Source: Paralvinella palmiformis (lineage: Eukaryota > Annelida > Polychaeta > Terebellida > Alvinellidae). From it: a stretch of 64,000 bases of DNA. A model generated the notes under the pieces. It was not told the origin of the DNA. It saw only the letters and a program-made list of their open reading frames with translations, and ran no database searches. Every line of letters starts with the position of its first letter. The first letter of the stretch is position 1. Location of the stretch: positions 293,001 to 357,000 of the forward strand of contig JAODUP010000147.1 of assembly GCA_025642065.1 (NCBI GenBank), in the 5' to 3' direction. This document shows, piece after piece, positions 54,801 to 64,000 of this stretch. Made by a program: the position numbers and the translations under genes.

Positions 54801-57800
54801 AGCTCCCCTTAGGTTGAAAAAGATGTGAGATTGTAATTTAACCTGTGTACTTGGCAAGCATCATTGGCACGAAAAACCATTTAAGGGATACAGGTGCATA
54901 CCCGAGAAATATCTTAACTGAAAATTATGACATCTGCAATCTCTTTGAGACCGTTACAGCACACAACATTTACAATATCGCATGATGGGGTTTTATTCTG
55001 CACCCTCAGGTGGCCATGGATGTTTTTGTCCCATACATTAAAATATCATGGGAATCCAGTTTTATTTGGCTCACAATATCATGGGTGGCTGACCAGGTTA
55101 AGCTGTGTTGATTACTCGGGATCATTCATCACATTAAGTCTGGCAAATATGAATCTTTTTTTTGGAAAAAGATTCTTTTTCTAATAAAATATGGTCAAAA
55201 TGCAACCTGCCACAGAATTACCCACAGTGATATCAAACAGGATATTATACCTTCTGTGTATCCTTGTGATTTATAATGAGCTAGTGCAACATCTTCCACT
55301 CTTGTAAGCAGTGTTACATTGTCACCTTCTTTACTAATGTATAAGGGCCCCTGCTGACCACAAGCCAGTCTCGTTCCTTGGATATATGCCTGAAAAGGAA
55401 ACAGTCATGTTAAGGAATAACGGCTGTGACATATTAATATAAAATAGCACACCTATACACACTATTCCTTTGATATTTCGTCCACAGTGGGACATACCAC
55501 ATTTTTATTATGGATTAAAGTGTCTTAAAAAACCCAGTTCTTGTTCAACTGCCATTTCAAATTCTGTCACTAACCCCTCTTTACTGTCACTCATAACTGA
55601 AATATGTTAAACTCACTGATACTCATAGACATAGCTAACTGAGGTATTAAACTATGTAATCCTCTGGGGTTTTTTCACTCCATGATTCTTTGCTTTAGTA
55701 TAAAGAATCTCTGTTTATTTAAGAACTATAACTAATATACCACTTATCAAATTGAGCAAGGATGTTGCTGACTATACAATGTTCTAATAGTACAGACCAT
55801 AATATAAAGAAAGTAACTGGTAGTCTAAATTACTGATGTCATGTAGGCGACTTATGGTAATGGTAAGCAATAATTTCTGACCTATGCTAAATACGATATG
55901 TTAAAGTGCACTAAGAAACAGCATCATAATCGGAAGCCACTATCTACAAAAACACTATTTCCAATCCGTAATAAATAGACCAATTGAGATAAATGTAAAT
56001 TGACCCATATACCGACTTAACTTAAGTGTGTCATATACAGTATACTCTATATGACAACGAATGATCTGATACGGAAACAATTACATGTGTTCAGTTACGA
56101 TACAATAAAAAAATTTGAAACAGGGCAGTCGTCATAAACAGGTTTTTGGTCTTGTTTAATATGTGTAATAAACTCTCTAATACAGTATAAAACATATATT
56201 ATGAACAAATCTGATGGTACTCTAACCTTAGGTGCTTCTTTTACGTGACCATATTTATCAGCTTCAAAGTCTGTCCATCTCTCTAGTAGTGATCTCTTCT
56301 TACAGGCCATGTGACATATTTTATCAGCACGCTGATACAGTGAGAGACGACGTCCTGTGCGTACGGATGTATCACTTAGTGCTAGTGTTATCTTGTCGAG
56401 TGCCTTAAAATATAGAAACCAATTACACTTCTAGTCCATACAAGAATTCTCCAAATACAATTTTCTCCATGTACGACTGTTGAGGTGTGTGCGAGTTGAT
56501 GTGTGTGCATGTGCTTTAAACTAATTATCTGGCAGAACTTGTTGGCATTTGATGACTAAGAAGTACAGTGTGTGTGCGTGTGTGTGTTTTAGCAGTATGG
56601 AATAAGGCACTGATACCCATAAATATAATCTCTGCGTGATTCATCAGGGGACCAATTCAAAATTGGGACTTTTCAATGCTGAGAAGTATAATGTCTAACT
56701 AATGTAGTTTACTAGAACTGGAGTGTTTTGCAAAGGCGAGGTTCATTTAGATCTAATATTAAAGAGAACCATATAACAAACTTTAGGTAGATATACATGA
56801 CACATTCCTATTTGTGCACCTTAACTCTTAGTTCACATGATCATGCAAGCACATATTCATGTGTGTGTGCATGTTATAAATGAAGAACAATCAACTGTAT
56901 GGTAATGAACATGTGTGTGTGTGTGTGTGTGTGTGTGAGGGGCTTGCAAAGGTGTGTGTTGGGGGGGTCGTGCATGTGCATGGACATGTTTCCTTGCTAC
57001 TTTGAACAGGACAATAAAGCAGATTTACATTCTGTTCATTATTTATGGCTAATCGAAGTAAATTTTGGCCAATCAGAATTTCAGATTTTAGCCATTTGAC
57101 TGAAAAATGGATGATAAAAATCGAATTAGAATGCTTAGTGCACCTACCATTAACTGATAAATGAATACAAAACCACATGAAACATTCATGCATCAAAATT
57201 TTAAAAAATATGACCATTTCTTGCAAGGATGGAAACTAATGCAGACTGTCATCTCATGACTTTGCTACATATGGAATTATCTGCTACCAGCCTCAGCCAA
57301 AAGGTGCTATACAAAGTTTGACTGATCGAGAGCTGACATAATTCACAGGTTCAAACACAACGAATGACAAAGCTGAGAAATGCAGATCTATGCTAAAATC
57401 TATGCTAAAACATTTCCAAGTACACTATTACCACATGATCTGATAAAGCATCATTCAGTCAACATTTTTCAGTCTTGACTTCAGGTCTATTCAAAATAAG
57501 CTTATATTATGCATACAACATACTGAAGAAAATCTTGAATCAGAAAATATTTCAAAATATTTTAGTTCTATGCTAAAGAAATATGCCACATATATTTTAA
57601 GATAAGTATGTGTCACATCGGGTCAATCATATATGTTCAAATAACGGCAAATATAATATAATCACATATACACATGAGGTCAGATAAACCTACCAACCTT
57701 GCCATGTTCCTTGAGATGATGATCTAGGTTAAGGGCTAGTCTGTCATACCATCGGCCTCTGTATTCAACATGATAGACATCTTGCCCTATCAACTCATCC

Positions 57801-60800
57801 AATAGCTGTACTGCTTCTTTATATTGTCTCTTGTATTGCAGCAACTCAACACCCAGAGACAAGATGCGTATGTGTACGGCACCAGCTGTATAAGCTCTTA
57901 GATATTCAGGCAGGATTCTTTCATATCTGGATTAGGAGTATTAAATATTGCGAGCAAATGTGAGAAAACCTGCAATTCTGGGCTCAGTTCCACAATAACA
58001 TGATCAGATTATGTAATTAATGAGCTTTGAAAAATGCATTCCTCTCTCTCGGCACACACACACACAAACATATTTGTTCTACACAAAATACATATGGTAA
58101 GGTATTTTTTATAAATTATTAATGATTAAAACAACAAAAGCAGCAGACACCAACTCAAGGTTTTCTCTTTCTTCTAATAACTCCTTCCTGTCACATGTTG
58201 CCTTTTTAAATAATAAATCCGCTTTTTCATAATTCTTATTTTCAAGCAGTTCGGCCATTTCGCTTTCTATTTGCAGAGCAGCTATAAATCTGCAATCAAT
58301 TTCAACATCACAATTAATCAATTTTAAAATTAAAGAGCAACACAACTGCATCAATTAGTTTAACATGGTCTGCGTTTGACTAATTAATCAACCATATAAC
58401 TCCAGTAGAACATGAACTATAAATACGAATATAAAACGAAAATTTTTACCAATATTTGTTATTACTTATTACCTGAGGAAACTTGCTCTGTCCTTGAAGA
58501 TTTTACTCTGTCTGGAGACAGTGTACTGTGGATATCTTATATGACCGAGGCTACTCATCAACATCTGAAAACTTAATTTAAAATTATCTAATTTATCCTA
58601 TTCTTGATTACTGTAGTAATTACTGTCTATTACCAGAATGCATATTCTGTATTAATTATAAGGAGATCACATGTTTAGGATCTTTAAAAATTTCTAAATA
58701 CCACATATATATGTCGACCCGGCGGATAAGTTGAGGTCAATTTTGACCCTGTAACTCTTTCCTCGGGCATATGCCCACTGTATAAGTTGAGGTTGACTGC
58801 TGAAGTATTGGCTTGCCAGTTTTTAAAGAACTTTCTGTCTAACAATATGATTAAAATCCCTAAAAATCGGAATCATTCTCGTCATCCACGAAAAAGCTAG
58901 CCCAGTCATAGTCCAGAATCTGATGTGTAGCAGGAGAATTGTCATAATAATCAGTATAGCCATCATTGTCTGCCACAGTCTCAGCAACACCTTCACCAAG
59001 AAAATCTTCATACAGGGCATCATCTTTTGTTCCATCTTGTTAGAAATACCACGTTTTAAGTATTGCACTCTGCCATCCAGTAATTCTATAATCACCCTTA
59101 AACAGCTTTGTTCAACTTCAAGCATACCAGCTCCAGTAGTGACATACACTCTCCGGTTATACTTATAACGGCCTGTGTGGTTTTCTAAACCATTTCTAGT
59201 CGCTTTGATGTTATCATTAATAAATGAACTTGTCACACCAAACACGCTAGATCATAACTTCAATTGACAAGCGTTATTAATTAATTGTTTCACTGCAACT
59301 GGCGAGCAAGGTTTGCAATGTGAGCATTGATTTTTATTGTATCGCTAATCATCAGGAGGTACTGGTAGGTAACAGCATCTCACTATCAAGTATGGTTACA
59401 TAAAGACCAGTATATGTCTAGGAAATTCAAATAACAGTTTGGTGAAAATTTATCATTGTTTATTGGATAATAATGGTTTAATGGGCAGCGATGTAGTGAT
59501 TTTATTCTGACTCTGGCTCACACAAACATGCCCGATTGTAACTTTGATTGACAAGTGTTATTAATTAATTGTTTCACAGCACTTCTGGATGGATCAGTAG
59601 GTAACAACGTGTGACTATCAAGTATCATTACATAAAGACTGGCATGTTTGGGAAATCCAAATAACAGTTTGATGAAAATTAATTATTATTTATTGAATAA
59701 CTAATGGTTTAGTAGGCAGCAATGTGACGATTTTGTTCCGACTCTGGCTCTTATTGGGTTGAATCCTATAGTGTTGTGTGTCAAGGATGGCCAAAACATA
59801 TTTCCTTCAGCTGGTAGGAAATATGACGCGAGTATAAGTCGTGGTGATTCTGAGAACTCCCTTTTCCCACCCCAAACAATCAACTTAACCGCGAGTATAT
59901 ATGGTACATTAGCATGTTTCGACATAACTATGAGCGCTACACTCCTAATCTATCAAACATATTTACTTGCTACCTACACTTGTTGTTGGCCACCAAATGC
60001 ATCGTCATCTTCTCCACGGGTCCGATGTAAACCAAATAATATCATTATTCTCATAAACACACTACGAACATTAGAATCCAGCTTGTAGCATGACCCCAAA
60101 AGGTTCCTGGCTCTGTAACACAATTTAATAAACACAACATTTCATGGATAAATGAATGCCGCTAATGGTTAGATTCTAAGTAATGAAAGAATCACAATTA
60201 CGATAAAAAACAAAACTAGATATAACGTGATTTCCATGAACTAATAAATAAACAACAGAAAATTTAATTAATGCATATTTTTATCTGAGGTCCGATTAAT
60301 TACCTTTTCATGATCATGTTCGATGTAGCTTTACCTGCCCCTTTTCCGCCAAAAAAATTACTAATCCCTCCTCGCTGGCTGTGCTGCAGAATTGCAGAAA
60401 CAAGATCATCTTTTTGCATGGATGTTACAGTCAGCTTTAGAGTCTTGGCAAGAACCTTTACATCAGGTGCTGGTAAAGCTATCAAAACATCCTCTAAATC
60501 TGTCATGCAACTAGCTGCAAATCATGAAATAGGCAAATGTAGCAAAATGGTTTATCAAACAATTACCTATTTTTAAATTTCAAAACATATTACATTGCTA
60601 ATGAATAGAAAAGTTAGTGTGTGTGTGTGTCTTCTACGTTTGGATGTAGAGATGGGTAAATGTGTAAATAAATTATTAACCCACTAACCATCAAGTAACA
60701 GGCCAGCACAGATAAGGTCAGTGAGTACAGGTGAGAGATCTGGAGCGATCTTTGGATACTGAATCTTGTGTTTGGTCAGCCAACGGTGATGCCTCTGGAT

Positions 60801-63023
60801 CAACCGCACATAAAGCATCTGGCAACTTTCTACAAACAGACTGACCATTTATGTGTTTGAAGATATCTTTGCCTAACATTTGCCAATCAGGCTGCATGCT
60901 ACAATGTTTACACATATCATAATTAACGCTGTTACAGTTAAATCATAAAAAATTCAAGATCAATCAAAAGTATGCTGAACGTGATCAATATGTCACAATG
61001 ACTAACTCTGTCAAAATAATACAATATAATGAAACATAATGAGTAATTCCACCAAAAACTAATGGAAAGCAAAGAGTATTTCACAGTTTATGCTCAAAAA
61101 TACCTAAACAACAGTAAATTGCCCTCAGGGATGCATAAATATATAATCATTGCCATAGAAAGTAAATGCAGATGTTTTCAAACTACACAACACAACTCGT
61201 GTATTGTGTACATATAATTAACTGTTTGATTAATAACTGTACAGTTTCAGACAGTAAATAGGTATATGTTGTCTTTAAATTTAACAAAACTAACACAACA
61301 TTCTGATTTGATGTCAGAGAACAAACAACAAATGACAACCTTCACTAAACAAATGAAATTATAATTGCTTTAAGTTGCTAAAGTATATATATTCTTTTTT
61401 GACAATTATTGCAACAACTAGATCAACATTGAAGAAAATTGTAAAGTTATCCTAAACACAACTTCTCTCAAGTGAAGACAGTATAAGGTCATGTTAATTA
61501 GTCAGTGAATAAAGCAAACTAACTCTATCCTGGATCCAAATCCTCAGAACTGACAATTTGATCAAAAGAACAAATTGCTTCAAGTCACCTGTAAATCATT
61601 CCATTAGCAAGAACCTTGTAGCCAAGTTAAGAATTATAATAATGAAACACGCGCCAGAATTCATCCCATACGGGGCCATTACCAGTAGTTGATAGTCAAT
61701 GAGGTAATATATCAGTCTACAAGTTGCTGGTGACGAAATAATATGTTAAAAAGCTCTGATCAGATACTACAATTAGTACAAGTAGTGATTTTAGAAAGAT
61801 AAAGTCTATTTCAGATTAATTTGAATTGACCAAAGTGAAAGCTCTGTGCTTAAAATGATGGGTGAATGGTTCCGGAGCTAAAATTATATAACTCTAACTG
61901 GAAAGAGTCATCAATGAAATAATATATCTGTATCACTGGTGGTGACACAATATGAAGGATAACAAAGATTATTTCAGGTTATTTTGAATCCACCAAAGTC
62001 AAAGCTGTGCGTTAAAATGATGGGCGAATAGTTCTGTAGCTAAATCTTTAACTCTAACTCGAAATATATTTGAGCATCATGTATTTTGAACATATTAAGG
62101 CACCGATGTTAATCAAATGTTTACCAAAAATGATGACCAAGAGCAAACTCACCTGAAAGACTCTGAAATATGCTAATGTGAAACAAATCCTGATCATCAA
62201 ATAGGCTGTGATAATATTCATCTTTCATAACTGTGTCAATAATCAGAAGGAAGTTCTCTAGATAGTAAGGTACCCTGTATTCATCTTTCGTTTGATCTTG
62301 GTCACCAACTAATTGTCCGGTGATCTCCTCAAAACCATCCTCGTCTGGAAATTCAGCTAAATCCAATGAGCATTTATCATCTTCCAAATGACCACTTTCC
62401 TCAGGATGCACCGAGTTGCTATGGACGTGCACCTCAGATCCAGCTTTTGAGATTTCTGAAGTATTTGGTTCCGAGATTTCAGCACCACTGTCGCTTGGAA
62501 GACATAATGAGTGATGTCTTGGTTTCAGATCTTTTGTATCACCCTTTTCCCGTTTTTCATCATTACAATTCAAATCAATAATTTCAGAGGATGACGCATC
62601 CACACTGAGCTCAGTACCTCCAGAAGCAAAACATGTATCAGTTGAGTTTTCAGTATTTACACAGTTAGTAGTAACTTCTGAATTATCTCCATTGTGAACT
62701 ATAGCGCATAAAGAACCTGACATGCTTTGAGAGTACTCATCACATTGTTCACTGAATGGTATTTCATCTTCAGAAATACAAACTCGTCTTCTTTTCAATG
62801 ATAACATGTTCAATTTATCAGCTCGACGACAAGATGTAGATGGTAATGCATCATGGCAAATTAATGCTCTGTCTTGTACTGCTGGGTGTGAGCGTTCCTT
62901 TTTTTTCATTCCGTGTGACTGCTGATGGAACATAGATATAATATCTCTCTGGCCACGTGCATTTTTTACCGGACTCGTGGAACCGTTTTTGTGCGAAGAC
63001 TTTTTACTCTTCTTAGCCTTCAT
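51809..63023 (-). CDS. FAN1: FAN1, Fanconi-associated structure-specific nuclease
   Basis: FAN1 cuts 5' flaps and unhooks DNA interstrand crosslinks in the nucleus. Thirteen coding exons: 63023-62153, 60829-60689, 60514-60304, 60112-59980, 58564-58473, 58289-58155, 57926-57698, 56403-56227, 55389-55251, 53669-53470, 53286-53188, 52150-52022, 51934-51809. Phases agree throughout, giving about 893 residues (human 1017). The N-terminus is low-complexity. Exon 2 has LYVRLIQRHHRWL, exon 3 the SAP-type part, and exons 4-9 the helical/TPR part (GRWYDRLALNLDHHLK; VRTGRRLSLYQRA). Exon 10 has GIHGEGSTFTFLFALCFWDI. Exons 12-13 hold the VRR-NUC core GGGLPDLAVW and VEVKGPGDRLS, with catalytic D, E and K present. 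The end of exon 6 is uncertain by 6 nt. The N-terminal UBZ finger of human FAN1 is not seen. The ATG follows an AG acceptor at 63025, so a non-coding 5' exon exists. Confidence 0.95.
58715..59250 (-). mobile_element. Transposon remnant in FAN1 intron 4
   Basis: On the minus strand 59245-59030 reads HTGRYKYNRRVYVTTGAGML, later CLRVIIELLDGRVQYLKR. After a frame change, 59040-58860 reads ALYEDFLGEGVAETVADNDG, then LDYDWASFFVDDENDSDF and a stop. A short acidic end with a W-x-S-F-F core and the following CCTCAACTTATCCGCCGGGT terminus suggest a pogo/CENP-B-like element, but I cannot name the family. It does not resemble any part of FAN1, and the FAN1 exons on either side join in phase without it. 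Confidence 0.5.
59243..59757. repeat. Tandem pair of diverged ~230-bp direct repeats
   Basis: 59255-59520 and 59533-59757 share many blocks in the same order: TTATTAATTAATTGTTTCAC, AGTAGGTAACA-like, CTATCAAGTAT, CATAAAGAC, AAATAACAGTTTG, ATGGTTTA.TGGGCAGC/AGGCAGC and CTGACTCTGGCTC. The first copy has an extra 40-60 nt. They adjoin the transposon remnant in FAN1 intron 4 and may be duplicated terminal sequence. Confidence 0.8.
60830..62152. other. FAN1 intron 1
   Basis: AT-rich intron of 1.3 kb. A pair of diverged direct repeats is visible around 61740-61890 and 61915-62060 (shared GTGACGAAATAATAT / GTGACACAATATGA, AAAGCTCTGTGCTTAAAATG / AAAGCTGTGCGTTAAAATGA, TGATGGGTGAATGGTTC / TGATGGGCGAATAGTTC). 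Confidence 0.6.
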
Positions 63024-64000
63024 TCTGAATACAAGTGACACAAGACAGTTAGCTAGATTCTGGAGAAAGAAATTATTTCAAAGAATTATCAATTTACTAT
63101 CAAAGAAAAGATGGTAAAATGAGAAGGTACATAAAGGTACATAAATACTTTAACTTCAGGAAGAGAATGGGTTCTGTACTTAGCCTTAACAAAAGCTTAA
63201 AAGCAAGTCGTGGTTTCCCAAGTATATTCTTCATTAATGAAATATTAGTATTATATAGATGTCATATTACTTTACGGAGATTGGTTTTCAAATGAGTCAT
63301 GGTTTGCCAGCTTGAAATAATACCTTTCGTGATTCTATACTGAACCAAAATAAAGCTACTATCAAAATGAAATCATAATAATATTGTGCAGCCAATCACA
63401 TATATTATAAACAGATCTTTCATCACTGGCATAGCTCTCTATGTGACTGGCCAAAGTTATTACAGTTCATAAATCATCACACACAAATTATCATCCGAAT
63501 CACTGTAATGAATTATAATTCCAAAATTACTCTAGCTATCTTTTGTAACCTACCTAAAGCCTGATAACATCAGGCATAAAATCTGTTTGCACGAATTAAA
63601 CATATTTGAAATACAAGCGATTGCAAATGAATAGTCTGGAAGTTATTTGTTTTGGATTACAAAAGGTTCAATTATCTATTACAAATGGCATTCCACGCAG
63701 CTTGAGACACTGAATATTAGAGCTACTCATGATCATTAGAAGCGAAAGTAAAGATAGCAAATATGCTACAACATACAAGTCTCAGAATTTACATTTTTTG
63801 GTTTATATTTCTCACTCACAACAGAACCCTATGCCCTTTATGCCAATGTAAAAGATTCTTTTTCTGTTTCTCAATCTGATAAATGTGTATCAATCTTTAC
63901 TTCAAACAGTTTGTTAAGCTTAAGGTTGGATTTCTCCTAAAATACTGTATCATCAATAGTGTGAGAATATATAAGAAGAAAAACATTTCTTAAGGAAGAT
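63024..64000. other. Upstream of the FAN1 coding start
   Basis: It begins with the acceptor TTGTATTCAG, so this is at least partly an intron in the FAN1 5' leader. No promoter, CpG island or further exon could be recognised before the right edge. Confidence 0.4.

Overview
This window is AT-rich, intron-rich, repeat-dense animal DNA. Its genes have the exon structure and protein similarity of a non-vertebrate metazoan. Microsatellites (TA, GT, AG) are frequent, tRNA-derived SINEs are numerous, and one repeat resembles a family I recall from molluscs. A lophotrochozoan, probably a mollusc, is my best guess; that is inference, not proof.

Layout. 1-12.9 kb holds a minus-strand gene for the Pol I factor TAF1C: nine coding exons with consistent phases, and a 3' part that runs off the left edge. 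Its introns contain SINEs, two small TIR elements, minisatellites, a broken LINE and a 67-bp near-perfect palindrome. 13-30 kb appears gene-free and is a graveyard of elements. It includes two copies of a 201-bp block that are identical base for base, LINE fragments of at least three families, pogo-like non-autonomous elements, and a 2.3-kb hAT transposon with 8-bp target duplications and a recognisable transposase C-terminus. 30.67-31.74 kb (+) is ANAPC11, the RING subunit of the anaphase-promoting complex; its first short coding exon was not found. 33.4-35.6 kb (-) is a two-exon gene for a protein I do not recognise. It may carry two diverged Ski/Sno/Dac-like segments and has a Cys-Pro tandem repeat. 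38-44.8 kb is again mobile DNA: a G-rich block, a foldback element, a Tigger/pogo-type element split by an RNase H-bearing LINE, and a LINE carrying a nested SINE. 47.5-49.0 kb (+) is FKRP in one coding exon. 51.8-63.0 kb (-) is FAN1, a DNA-repair nuclease, complete in thirteen coding exons. One of its introns carries a transposon remnant.

The host genes (TAF1C, ANAPC11, FKRP, FAN1) are unrelated housekeeping genes and do not form a pathway. FKRP and FAN1 are convergent, with stop codons about 2.8 kb apart. The clearest findings are the nested insertions whose target duplications can be read directly, the exact 201-bp duplication, the hAT element, the unfamiliar two-exon gene and the missing UBZ finger in FAN1. 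I saw no bacterial-type system, CRISPR array, rRNA or intact tRNA gene.
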